Program-made: the position numbers and the translations under genes
Assembly (NCBI GenBank): GCA_026987995.1
Contig: JALSMC010000174.1
Coordinates: 1 to 15,054, forward strand
DNA: 15,054 nucleotides
Direction: 5' to 3'
DNA from: Sulfurimonas sp.
Lineage (GTDB): Bacteria; Campylobacterota; Campylobacteria; Campylobacterales; Sulfurimonadaceae
The notes under the pieces: model-generated
Seen by the model: only the letters and a program-made list of their open reading frames with translations
Databases searched by the model: none
What the model was told of the DNA's origin: nothing
Part shown: one piece after another, positions 7,184 through 14,373 of the stretch
Layout of the letters: each line of letters begins with the position of its first letter
How positions within the stretch are numbered: the stretch's first letter is position 1

Positions 7184-8149
7184 TTAGCCACCAGTCTCAT
7201 AAAAAGCACGAGTAGAGATTTCATCATCATCCCCACCCCAACGATTTTTCTCGGGTTTAGTTCGTACAACTTCTTTTAAAACAGCCGCTGCACCTTTGAT
7301 ATCTCCGCGTTTAATAGACTCAGAGATACTCATAGCCTCGTCAAAGTAAAGACAGGGGATAAGATTTCCCTCTGCAGTAAGTCTTATGCGGTTACATTGT
7401 TTACAAAAATCAGTAGCATAAGGCTCGATGATACCAAATCGGTATCCATCTTTCATAGTATAGTAGTGAGAAGGAGAAGTACCATCAAAACCATCATCAC
7501 TAAACTCATACTTCTCACCTAAAATCGATAAGAGTTCAGGAGACTTTAGACCAGATATACCCTCTTTTGCATGTTTGTTTTCCATGTACTCTATGAAACG
7601 CACACTCATACCCCGCTCTTTGCAGTACTCTAAAACATCTATTAGCTCGTTCACATTTACTGTGTGCATCGGTACCATATTTACTTTTACTTTGAGTCCA
7701 ACTTTGAGTGCTTCTTCTACACCTTCTAAAACCTTTTTTAAAACATCTTTTCCTGCTATATCTTGAGCTACTTCAGGTTTTAGAGTATCTATACTTACAT
7801 TTATACGTTTAAGACCTGCATCTTTAAGTCGCTGAGCAGTACCTTTTAAAAGATAAGCATTTGTAGTCATAGCTAAATCAATACTCGGCTCATAATCATA
7901 AATCATTTTAATGAATTTATCTAAGTCTTCACGAAGTAGAGGCTCACCACCTGTAATACGAATCTTTTTAATACCCTCATCAATAGCAACTTTCATAAAC
8001 TCAAAAAGCTCTTCAAATGAGAGAAGGTTCTCTTTAGGCACCCAGGAGAATGGTTTTTCAGGCATGCAATAGGTACATCTAAAGTTACAGCGTTCTGTTA
8101 CTGAAACTCGTAAATAATCTACTACTCTATCATAGCTATCAATTAGCAT
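7184..8149 (-). CDS. moaA: GTP 3',8-cyclase MoaA
   Basis: Radical SAM enzyme that converts GTP to 3',8-cyclo-GTP, the first step of molybdenum cofactor synthesis (MoaC completes it). At 321 residues it is typical. The SAM cluster motif CX3CX2C is C21, C25 and C28, and ITGGEPLLR is at 65-73. The second, substrate-binding cluster is C249, C252 and C266, with the RIR motif at 254-256. The essential C-terminal Gly-Gly (320-321) is present, so the enzyme appears intact. The ATG at 8149 has AGGA upstream, and a TATAAT box lies at 8178-8183. It heads the operon moaA-queE-queD-glycosyltransferase. The other moa/moe genes are 4.5-7 kb away on separate transcripts, and moaC is not in the window. Confidence 0.97.
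   Translation of the reverse strand: MLIDSYDRVVDYLRVSVTERCNFRCTYCMPEKPFSWVPKENLLSFEELFEFMKVAIDEGIKKIRITGGEPLLREDLDKFIKMIYDYEPSIDLAMTTNAYLLKGTAQRLKDAGLKRINVSIDTLKPEVAQDIAGKDVLKKVLEGVEEALKVGLKVKVNMVPMHTVNVNELIDVLEYCKERGMSVRFIEYMENKHAKEGISGLKSPELLSILGEKYEFSDDGFDGTSPSHYYTMKDGYRFGIIEPYATDFCKQCNRIRLTAEGNLIPCLYFDEAMSISESIKRGDIKGAAAVLKEVVRTKPEKNRWGGDDDEISTRAFYETGG
7188..7192 (-). promoter_or_regulatory. Putative ribosome-binding site for queE inside the moaA Gly-Gly codons
   Basis: The moaA end reads GGTGGC TAA GAA followed by the queE GTG. GGTGG lies 7 bases before the GTG. Apart from one base this junction is identical to the moaD/moaE junction. No better ribosome-binding site is visible. Confidence 0.4.
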
Positions 8150-8177
8150 TTAATTTCCTACTTTTAATTGTATTGCT

Positions 8178-8183
8178 ATTATA
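8178..8183 (-). promoter_or_regulatory. -10 box of the moaA-queE-queD-glycosyltransferase operon
   Basis: TATAAT on the minus strand, 28 bases before the moaA ATG. AGGA (8156-8159) gives the ribosome-binding site. No convincing -35 hexamer is visible at the usual spacing. Confidence 0.6.
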
Positions 8184-8200
8184 GCCACTAGAGTTGAATA

Positions 8201-8228
8201 TAGCTTTACTCATCAAGCTTTACTTATC
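8201..8228. repeat. 14-base tandem duplication across the RDD gene stop codon
   Basis: Units 8201-8214 and 8215-8228 match at 12 of 14 bases (the core AGCTTTACT is identical). The second unit contains the stop codon of the RDD gene (8220-8222) and the first continues into the moaA promoter region. It is probably a small slippage duplication, though it sits about 20 bases upstream of the moaA -10 box. Confidence 0.5.
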
Positions 8229-8690
8229 TACTTCAATTTCAATAGTGTTACAGATAATATCATGTAGTGATTTTTTATCTTCTCTATAAAAGGGAAAAAG
8301 TAATCCTATTAAAATAGTTGCTGAAAATAAAAATGCTAAAAACCTCAAGAGTGCTCTAAAAAAAGAGATATTTTTCAAAGTTTTATCATCTACTACTTTT
8401 ATTGTGTATGCTTTTTTACCGGGAGTTTGTCCAAACTTAGATATCAGAAATGCATAAATAAGCCCATAAAGTGTTACCCCTACAAGTGGTGCTAATTGTG
8501 AAGACTGAAACTCATCTTTTCCACCCATCACTACATAAGTTATTATATAAAGTATTGGGACATATATCATAAACATGTCTGTTATAAATGCTTTTATTTT
8601 ATCTGGTATTCTTGCATATGGAGGAGTTGGAATTTTATTAATTTTTTGATTGCTTGTTTTTGATTGCTGTTTTAGTTGTCTGAATCTCAT
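8220..8690 (-). CDS. RDD-family small membrane protein
   Basis: Predicted inner-membrane protein of 156 residues with the RDD domain: RIPDKIKAFITDMF (27-40) carries the Arg and two Asp residues, FGQTPGKK (86-93) is the conserved loop, and SLHDIICNT (141-149) closes the domain. Hydrophobic segments are at about 38-56, 67-84 and 112-134. The N-terminus is polar and Gln/Lys-rich. The frame is open further to a GTG at 8762, but I prefer the ATG at 8690. The extra 24 codons cover a perfect hairpin that ends the petABC transcript, lack the family pattern, and are separated from the ATG by a TATAAT box only 6 bases away. The cellular role is unknown; some RDD proteins are linked to ion transport, but I infer nothing specific here. 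Confidence 0.85.
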   Translation of the reverse strand: MRFRQLKQQSKTSNQKINKIPTPPYARIPDKIKAFITDMFMIYVPILYIITYVVMGGKDEFQSSQLAPLVGVTLYGLIYAFLISKFGQTPGKKAYTIKVVDDKTLKNISFFRALLRFLAFLFSATILIGLLFPFYREDKKSLHDIICNTIEIEVDK

Positions 8691-8696
8691 AAAAAG

Positions 8697-8702
8697 ATTA
8701 TA
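8697..8702 (-). promoter_or_regulatory. -10 box immediately before the RDD gene (possible leaderless start)
   Basis: TATAAT on the minus strand ends 6 bases before the ATG at 8690. With the usual -10 to +1 distance, transcription would begin at or next to the A of the start codon. No ribosome-binding site is visible between box and ATG, which fits a leaderless message. Confidence 0.5.
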
Positions 8703-8726
8703 ACTAAGTGAAGATAAATTTTGGTA

Positions 8727-8759
8727 TAAAAGGTACCAAACATACATGCTTTGGTACCT
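8727..8759 (-). terminator. Rho-independent terminator of petABC
   Basis: A perfect 10-base inverted repeat (arms 8731-8740 and 8750-8759, 9-base loop, GGTACC in each arm) lies 18 bases past the petC stop. On the minus strand it is followed by TTTTAT. Stem, position and T-run fit an intrinsic terminator, though the T-run is short. Confidence 0.7.
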
Positions 8760-8777
8760 CACTTATTTAGGCTTGAA

Positions 8778-9725
8778 CTAGTGTAAATCTCTCCACACTT
8801 GTTTTTTCCAAAGAATAGCGAATATAGCGAATATAATAATATAAATCATTACATTCATACCAATTTCTGCTCTCTCTTGGCGTTTAGGATCAGCTGCATC
8901 TTTAAGATGTTCCATAACTTTCTCAGCAGACTCTGCACTTACACCTACACGAGGCATAGCAGTTCCAGCTAAGTGGTTTTGAGGATTTTCCATAAGAGTC
9001 AATATGAAATGCTCACCACGAGAACGGTAGTACATACTTAAATCTGGCGGTAATTTACCCATATAAGCTTTTAATGAATCTTGATATTCTAAAACTTTTA
9101 TATCAAAAGCTAAAGAGTCTTTTTCATATTTAAACTTAGGCTTCTCACCAATTTGAGTCCATTTTTCATACCCAACTGCATGACATCTTCCACAAGCATT
9201 TTCGTATGCCATTTTTGGAGTTAACTCCTCTTGACTTACAGCAATAGACTGTAGATAAGCAACCATATCAGCTACTTCTTGGTCAATATCTCCACCCGCT
9301 CCATAAAAAGGAATCATTGGATGCATTTGCCCTTTACTTTCATCAAACTTATGTGAAACTTTGAGTGCCTCAGCAGGGTTTTTGATAAGAGCATCTAAAA
9401 ACTTTGCATCAAACACAACACCAGCATTACTTAAGTCAGGTGGATTCACACCGTATGCTCCAGCTGCACTAACAGGATCCATAGAAGCAGCAACTCCTGC
9501 AACTTCTATACTATGACAGCCAGTACATGCACCAGCACCCATAACAAGTTCTTTACCGTTTGCAACATTACCGGTTTTAGTGATTGCAGGTAAATCTGCA
9601 TAAACAAAGTTTTCACTCTCTACTTGTTTGTGCATTACATGATGAGCATAAGGCTCAACAAGATAGTAAACAATAAGGGAAAAGACTACAACTACTGCGA
9701 GTATTAATGGTTCTTTATTTTTCAT
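8778..9725 (-). CDS. petC: Di-haem cytochrome c subunit of the quinol:cytochrome c reductase
   Basis: Cytochrome c1-equivalent of the bc-type complex; it passes electrons from the Rieske protein to soluble or membrane cytochrome c in the periplasm. The protein has 315 residues and two haem sites: CTGCH at 67-71 and CGRCH at 178-182. Candidate axial methionines are M134 or M137 (GQMHPMIPF) and M257 (TAMPRVG). An N-terminal hydrophobic anchor (7-22) places the haem domains outside, and a C-terminal helix (about 288-306) anchors it again. Two haems in this subunit are typical of Campylobacterota rather than mitochondrial-type c1. I chose the ATG at 9725 because AAGGAG lies 6 bases upstream and overlaps the petB stop. 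An in-frame ATG at 9752 would add nine Lys/Glu-rich residues and overlap petB. Confidence 0.94.
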   Translation of the reverse strand: MKNKEPLILAVVVVFSLIVYYLVEPYAHHVMHKQVESENFVYADLPAITKTGNVANGKELVMGAGACTGCHSIEVAGVAASMDPVSAAGAYGVNPPDLSNAGVVFDAKFLDALIKNPAEALKVSHKFDESKGQMHPMIPFYGAGGDIDQEVADMVAYLQSIAVSQEELTPKMAYENACGRCHAVGYEKWTQIGEKPKFKYEKDSLAFDIKVLEYQDSLKAYMGKLPPDLSMYYRSRGEHFILTLMENPQNHLAGTAMPRVGVSAESAEKVMEHLKDAADPKRQERAEIGMNVMIYIIIFAIFAILWKKQVWRDLH

Positions 9726-9735
9726 TTCTTTCTCC

Positions 9736-10950
9736 TTATACTTTTTTTTCATATGATGTGATTATTGGAAGAGCTAACCACTGAGCAACAAACAAGACTG
9801 CTGAAACAAAACCAATAGTACTAAATGGATCTTCAGGAGGGAGTTTACCCATAGCTGTTAATACAATCATATTTACAAGCATTACCCAAAACCAAATAGC
9901 AAATAAACCACGGCGATTTGCAGGAACTGCATTAGGACTTCTATCTAAGAAAGGCAGAAGAACAAAAATAACCTGTGCAAAAGCAAATAGTATAAGACCT
10001 AAATCAATACCAAATGGACGTAAAATCTCATAAGACCATAAGAAGTACCACTCAGGATAGATATGTGCTGGAGTTTTTAGACCATCAGCAGGATCAAAGT
10101 TTACTGGATCCATAGCAAAACCGTAGTTGTAAAAAACGAGATAAAAGAAGAAGACTAAGTAAACGCCAACAACCATCATATCTTTAGACATAAAGTCATT
10201 TGCAAAACGCATAACTTTACTTCCTGCTTTGTCACCATCTAAGTACTTTTTAGCTTCTTTATCAAAGTCAATCTCTTCACCCTCTTGGTTATTAACATGA
10301 GGAATACGTAATGCACCAAAGTGAAGCCCAATAAGACCCATAATAGCTAAAGGAATAAGAAGAACGTGTAGCATAAAGAAACGACCAAGAAAAGCTTGTG
10401 CCGGAACATAATCTCCACGAATCCACTCAACCAAACCATCAGCGTGTAGTGAACCACCAGCAAAAAGATTAGTAATAACCATACCTGCCCAGTAAGACAT
10501 CTGACCCCATGGAAGCATATAACCTGAAAATGCCTCTGCTGAAAATGCTACAAAAAGAAGCATACCAGAGATCCAAATCATCTCACGACCTTTCTTATAA
10601 GAACCGTAATAGATACCTGTAAACATATGGATATAGATGATTAAAAATACTACTGATGCCGCAACACCGTGAACATGTCTCCATAACCAACCAAAGTCAA
10701 CCTCTCTCATAATAGTATAGTTAACACTATTAAATGCTTCATCAACTGTTGGAACATAGTACATTAAAAGAAATATACCTGAAACTACTAACAGTGCGAA
10801 AGTGATTACAAGAACCATCCCCATAGCCCATAAAAAGTTAATATTTTTCGGAATCCAATACTCCGACATCATTACCTTTTCTACTTTGTCAATTGCTAAA
10901 CGCTGGTCTAGCCAATCTTTAATACCTGTTGCTTTTGTAAAATTTGCCAT
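9736..10950 (-). CDS. petB: Cytochrome b subunit of the quinol:cytochrome c reductase
   Basis: Membrane core of the bc-type complex, with the two b haems and both quinone sites. At 404 residues it is a full-length fusion of the b6-like and subunit IV-like halves. Haem ligands are H94 (RHVHG) with H108 (YIHMF), and H195 (MLHVL) with H210 (GLHFG). The second pair has 14 residues between ligands, the b6 spacing, rather than 13 as in mitochondrial cytochrome b. The Qo-site motif is PEWY (299-302), followed by FLWSYEILR. The ATG at 10950 has AGGGGAG just upstream. It lies 14 bases after petA and 10 before petC, clearly one operon. Confidence 0.96.
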   Translation of the reverse strand: MANFTKATGIKDWLDQRLAIDKVEKVMMSEYWIPKNINFLWAMGMVLVITFALLVVSGIFLLMYYVPTVDEAFNSVNYTIMREVDFGWLWRHVHGVAASVVFLIIYIHMFTGIYYGSYKKGREMIWISGMLLFVAFSAEAFSGYMLPWGQMSYWAGMVITNLFAGGSLHADGLVEWIRGDYVPAQAFLGRFFMLHVLLIPLAIMGLIGLHFGALRIPHVNNQEGEEIDFDKEAKKYLDGDKAGSKVMRFANDFMSKDMMVVGVYLVFFFYLVFYNYGFAMDPVNFDPADGLKTPAHIYPEWYFLWSYEILRPFGIDLGLILFAFAQVIFVLLPFLDRSPNAVPANRRGLFAIWFWVMLVNMIVLTAMGKLPPEDPFSTIGFVSAVLFVAQWLALPIITSYEKKV

Positions 10951-10964
10951 TCATACTCCCCTAT

Positions 10965-11495
10965 TTACAGCGTAACGCCATTATCTTTCATCGCTTGGTA
11001 CTCTGGACCAACCTCTCCAAGAACTAACTTGTTTCCATCAATTTTAAATGGAGGTATATCAAAACCACGTGGTGGTGGTGACTTGATAGCTAAACCAGAT
11101 GCATCAAACATTCCACCGTGACATGCACATAGGAAGTTACCTTCTTCTTTTCTAAATGCTGGAATACACCCTAAGTGAGTACAAAGTCCAATAGCAATCA
11201 TATAATTGTCATTGCCAACTTTAATGTTTCTCGCTTCTGCCTCTGGGTTACCCTCTTCTTTTTTCATAACTTTTGCAGACTTTTTAAGAACAAAGATGGG
11301 CTTACCACGCCACTTTTCAGTAATCATTACATCTTCTTCATAATTACTCATATCAAGAGTTGTAAATCCTGCTGCTTTTACACTTGGAAGGGGATCCCAA
11401 GATTTTTTCATAGCATATAAAGAAGCAACTGCTCCAACACCTGCAACAGCTCCAAATGCCTTACCCATAAAACCTCTACGGCTATTATCTTTCAT
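10965..11495 (-). CDS. petA: Rieske iron-sulfur subunit of the quinol:cytochrome c reductase
   Basis: Takes the first electron from quinol at the Qo site and moves it to cytochrome c1. The protein has 176 residues. The Tat signal SRRGFM (5-10) is followed by a hydrophobic stretch (about 13-29) that probably stays as the membrane anchor. The [2Fe-2S] boxes are CTHLGC (105-110) and CACHGG (123-128); ligands are C105, H107, C123 and H126, with C110-C125 as the disulfide. The residue after HG, Ser in high-potential Rieske proteins, is Gly (G128), and the Tyr two further on is Phe (F130). Loss of both hydrogen bonds predicts a lower midpoint potential, which suits menaquinol. The ATG at 11495 has only a weak ribosome-binding site. 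This is the first gene of petABC. Confidence 0.95.
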   Translation of the reverse strand: MKDNSRRGFMGKAFGAVAGVGAVASLYAMKKSWDPLPSVKAAGFTTLDMSNYEEDVMITEKWRGKPIFVLKKSAKVMKKEEGNPEAEARNIKVGNDNYMIAIGLCTHLGCIPAFRKEEGNFLCACHGGMFDASGLAIKSPPPRGFDIPPFKIDGNKLVLGEVGPEYQAMKDNGVTL

Positions 11496-11525
11496 ATGAA
11501 CTCGCTTTTTTTGATTTATTGAGGT

Positions 11526-11531
11526 ATTATA
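11526..11531 (-). promoter_or_regulatory. -10 box of the petABC promoter
   Basis: TATAAT on the minus strand, 30 bases before the petA ATG, in the 116-base gap after mnmG. No -35 hexamer is clear; a perfect 14-base palindrome sits at that position instead. Confidence 0.6.
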
Positions 11532-11547
11532 CTGAAAGTTTCCTTAA

Positions 11548-11561
11548 TGAATATATATTCA
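11548..11561. promoter_or_regulatory. 14-base perfect palindrome at the petA -35 region (possible operator)
   Basis: TGAATATATATTCA reads the same on both strands. Its centre is about 23 bases upstream of the near edge of the petA -10 box, so it covers the -35 position. It may be an operator, or chance in AT-rich sequence. I do not recognise it as FNR, Fur or another known site. Confidence 0.35.
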
Positions 11562-11611
11562 CTTTAATTTAATCTAAAAATTACAATTCTGATACTTTTC
11601 ACTACTTTTGA

Positions 11612-13495
11612 TTAAGTTTTAGCATCTCTAGCTGCGATTTTAATATATATATGTAGTATCTCTATAGCCGCAGGTGTAATTCCACTAATATTCATAGCCG
11701 CTTGAAGTGTTGGTGGTGCAAAACTTTTGAGTTTTTCTTGTACTTCTTTACTTAAACCACTTACAACAGTAAAATCAAAACCATCGGGAATACTAATTTT
11801 AAGGTACTTTTTCATACGACGAATCTCATCACTCTGCTTGTCTATGTAACGAGCATATTTTCCCTCAACTAAAATCTCTTCTTTTATGTAGTCATCAAAT
11901 TTTGCTAACTCTGGAACAATTTGGAGCATCTTTTGGACATCAAAACTTTTACGAGCTATGAGTTGTTGTGCTGTTGAAACATCTTTTAAAGGTTGTTCAT
12001 CCATTGTTTCTAAAAGGGCATTAAATTCTTTGTTAGGGGTAAACTTAGTATCTTCTAAAAGTTGTGCGCCATATTTAATCTGTTCATCTTTTAGTTTTAC
12101 TCTCTCATACTCTGCATCGTCAATTAGACCTAACTCATGTCCATATTTCCCGAGTCTTGTATCAGCTGACTCTTCGCGTAAAAGAAGTCTGTACTCCGCA
12201 CGAGAAGTAAACATTCTATAAGGCTCATTTGTTCCTTTTGTCACAAGATCATCTATGAGAACACCAATGTAAGCTTCATCACGACCTAAGATAAGAGGTT
12301 CTTTTCCTTGTAAACTGAGTCCCGCGTTTATACCTGCCATCAGTCCTTGAGCTGCTGCTTCTTCATAACCAGTCGTACCGTTAATCTGACCAGCACAATA
12401 TAGTCCTGAAATCTTTTTAGTCTCTAACGAGTGTCTCAGTTCCCTAGGGTCTACAAAGTCATACTCTATAGCATAACCATAACGTACTATCTTCGCGTTT
12501 TCCATCCCAACAACAGAGTGAATCATCTCGCGTTGTACCTCTGGAGGGAGTGAAGTTGAAAGTCCGTTTATATAGCACTCTGTATTATCCCGCGACTGTG
12601 GCTCTATGAAAAGATGGTGGCGCTCTTTATCTGCAAACTTACTTACCTTATCTTCTATACTCGGGCAGTAACGCGGAGAGTTACCCTCTATCTGACCTGT
12701 AAAGAGCGGTGCTCTGTAAAAGTTTGAAGAGATTATCTCATGTGTGAGAGGATTTGTGTAGGCTATGAAACATGGAAGTTGTGTTTTGTTTTTACGAAAC
12801 TCTTCTCTATCTGTACGAAATGAAAAAGGACTTGGTATAGCATCACCTGGTTGCTCCTCCATCACAGAAAAATCAATACTTGAAGTATCTATACGAGCAC
12901 AAGTACCCGTCTTAAGTCTTCCCATATCTAAGCCAGCATCATTTTTAAGAGAAGCGGATAAGCCCTCACTTCTCTCTTCACCATAACGACCCGCTTTTTT
13001 CTGAATCTCACCAACATGGATGATTCCATTTAGAAATGTACCTGAAGTGATGATGACTTTAGATGCCATATAGTCGTTTAAAAGGTCAGTTTTTACACCT
13101 TTAACAGCTCCATCTTCGATGATAAGTGACTCTACTGTTTCTTGTGCAAGTGCTAGATTTTTTGTATTTAAGATGACATTACGAGCGATAACACGGTACT
13201 TATCCATATCTATCTGTGCCCTACTTCCACGAACAGCAGGTCCTTTTGTTTGGTTAAGTATGCGAAACTGAATCCCAGCTGCATCGGTAATAAGCCCCAT
13301 CTCACCACCAAGAGCATCAAGTTCACGCACCAAGTGCCCTTTTGCTAAACCACCAACAGCAGGATTACATGAAGTAGCTCCTACATTTTCAGCAAGCATA
13401 GAGATTAAAAGTGTGTTGTTTCCCATTCTAGCACTTGCTAAAGAAGCTTCAACACCAGCATGACCACCACCGACTACTATTACATCATAATTCAT
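11612..13495 (-). CDS. mnmG: tRNA uridine-5-carboxymethylaminomethyl modification enzyme MnmG (GidA)
   Basis: FAD-dependent subunit of the MnmE-MnmG complex that adds the (carboxymethyl)aminomethyl group to C5 of wobble uridine 34 in several tRNAs, using methylene-tetrahydrofolate. The length of 627 residues is standard. The FAD-binding [10 protein letters not shown] is at 8-17, [18 protein letters not shown] at 41-58 carries C43, RYCPSIEDK (275-283) carries the second conserved cysteine C277, and [21 protein letters not shown] (364-384) is the second family signature. The C-terminal helical part that contacts MnmE is complete. The ATG at 13495 has AGGA upstream. A 20-base inverted repeat lies about 30 bases before the start. 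mnmE is not in the window. Confidence 0.98.
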   Translation of the reverse strand: MNYDVIVVGGGHAGVEASLASARMGNNTLLISMLAENVGATSCNPAVGGLAKGHLVRELDALGGEMGLITDAAGIQFRILNQTKGPAVRGSRAQIDMDKYRVIARNVILNTKNLALAQETVESLIIEDGAVKGVKTDLLNDYMASKVIITSGTFLNGIIHVGEIQKKAGRYGEERSEGLSASLKNDAGLDMGRLKTGTCARIDTSSIDFSVMEEQPGDAIPSPFSFRTDREEFRKNKTQLPCFIAYTNPLTHEIISSNFYRAPLFTGQIEGNSPRYCPSIEDKVSKFADKERHHLFIEPQSRDNTECYINGLSTSLPPEVQREMIHSVVGMENAKIVRYGYAIEYDFVDPRELRHSLETKKISGLYCAGQINGTTGYEEAAAQGLMAGINAGLSLQGKEPLILGRDEAYIGVLIDDLVTKGTNEPYRMFTSRAEYRLLLREESADTRLGKYGHELGLIDDAEYERVKLKDEQIKYGAQLLEDTKFTPNKEFNALLETMDEQPLKDVSTAQQLIARKSFDVQKMLQIVPELAKFDDYIKEEILVEGKYARYIDKQSDEIRRMKKYLKISIPDGFDFTVVSGLSKEVQEKLKSFAPPTLQAAMNISGITPAAIEILHIYIKIAARDAKT

Positions 13496-13525
13496 ATATC
13501 ATTCCTATCTCATGTTCTTGCAACT

Positions 13526-13573
13526 AGTTTATATAAGTGGTTTCATTGACTTGTGAAATCACTTATATAAACT
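13526..13573. repeat. 20-base inverted repeat in the mnmG/Sel1 divergent intergenic region
   Basis: Arms 13526-13545 and 13554-13573 pair at 19 of 20 positions, with an 8-base loop; the single mismatch is G/T. The core is TTATATAAGTG and its complement. It lies 31 bases before the mnmG start and about 55 bases upstream of the Sel1-gene -10 box. Possible roles are an operator, an mnmG leader hairpin or a palindromic mobile repeat. It has no T-run typical of a terminator. Confidence 0.7.
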
Positions 13574-13627
13574 TACAGCTTTTTATTAAAGCGAATTTTA
13601 GCATTTTTGAGTATCATTTGCATAATA

Positions 13628-13633
13628 TATACT
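13628..13633 (+). promoter_or_regulatory. -10 box for the Sel1-repeat gene
   Basis: TATACT in an AT-rich stretch, 38 bases before the ATG at 13672. The ribosome-binding site AAGGA is at 13659-13663, 8 bases before the ATG. Confidence 0.5.
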
Positions 13634-13671
13634 AAATTAGTTACACATTTTAAGATGTAAGGATAAATACT

Positions 13672-14358
13672 ATGATAAATAAAGCAAACGCAGCTTACAA
13701 TGCAAAAGACTACAAAACAGCTTATGAGCTCTACTCACAACTCGCAAAAGAAGGGGATGCAACTGCACAAACTTCTCTAGCATTTATGTACCAAAATGCT
13801 CAAGGATGTGAGACAAATGAAAAAGCAGCACTAGAACTTTATACACTAGCCGCAGAGGCAAAACAGCCTTATGCACTTTTTAATCTAGCGATACTTTATG
13901 AAAACGGCATCGGTGGTGTTGCTCATGACCAGTTCAAAGCACATGAGCTTCACTTAGAGGCTGCTGAACGCGAAGTTCCACCAGCTCAGTATGAAGTAGC
14001 ACTTATGCTAGAACGCGGTCTTGGCTGTGTTCAGAACTACTCAGAAGCTGCTTTTTGGTATGAAGAAGCTGCTAAACGCGGACATACTCAAGCTTACAAC
14101 AACCTCGGTGTATTGTACAAAGAAGGTCACGGAGTAGAACAAGATGATGCAAAATCTTTCATCTGTTTTAAACGTGCATCTGAGGGTGGACTAGCGCAAG
14201 GTCACTATAACTTAGGTCTCATGTATGATCAAGGTAAGGGGTGCGAGATGGATAACGACATAGCCTTAGACTATTGTCGTAAAGCAGCTTATGCAGGGCA
14301 TGAAAAAGCGAAAGAAATTATACAAAACCTGCAAAATGATGGTAAAATAGTTTTTTAA
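13672..14358 (+). CDS. Sel1-like (TPR-related) repeat protein
   Basis: The protein has 228 residues built almost entirely of about five Sel1-like repeats of 36 residues, after a degenerate first unit at 1-28. The consensus A-x-x-x-L-x-x-x-Y-x-x-G-x-G recurs at about 32-46, 68-82, 105-119, 141-155 and 177-191, each followed by an A-x-x-x-Y/F-x-x-A-A helix. These solenoids bind other proteins. There is no signal peptide or membrane segment, so it is probably cytoplasmic. It has Cys at 46, 119 and 191 at the turn but not the paired cysteines of the secreted Helicobacter Hcp proteins. The next gene starts 15 bases downstream and encodes a membrane sensor, so this protein may be its partner; that is inference from spacing. 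Confidence 0.9.
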   Translation: MINKANAAYNAKDYKTAYELYSQLAKEGDATAQTSLAFMYQNAQGCETNEKAALELYTLAAEAKQPYALFNLAILYENGIGGVAHDQFKAHELHLEAAEREVPPAQYEVALMLERGLGCVQNYSEAAFWYEEAAKRGHTQAYNNLGVLYKEGHGVEQDDAKSFICFKRASEGGLAQGHYNLGLMYDQGKGCEMDNDIALDYCRKAAYAGHEKAKEIIQNLQNDGKIVF

Positions 14359-14373
14359 CAAAAAAGGAACTCT

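Noticed and set aside
6986..7766. Plus-strand open frames inside queE and moaA
   Set aside because: They are antisense to genes with complete catalytic motifs, and their composition is not protein-like.
8691..8762. N-terminal extension of the RDD gene to the GTG at 8762
   Set aside because: The stretch contains the petABC terminator hairpin and a -10 box, and homologues as I know them begin at about the internal ATG.
9726..9752. Upstream start for petC at 9752
   Set aside because: It would overlap petB and add a Lys/Glu-rich stretch before the signal anchor; the ATG at 9725 has a strong AAGGAG site.
11175..12986. Plus-strand open frames inside petA and mnmG
   Set aside because: These are shadows of conserved genes.
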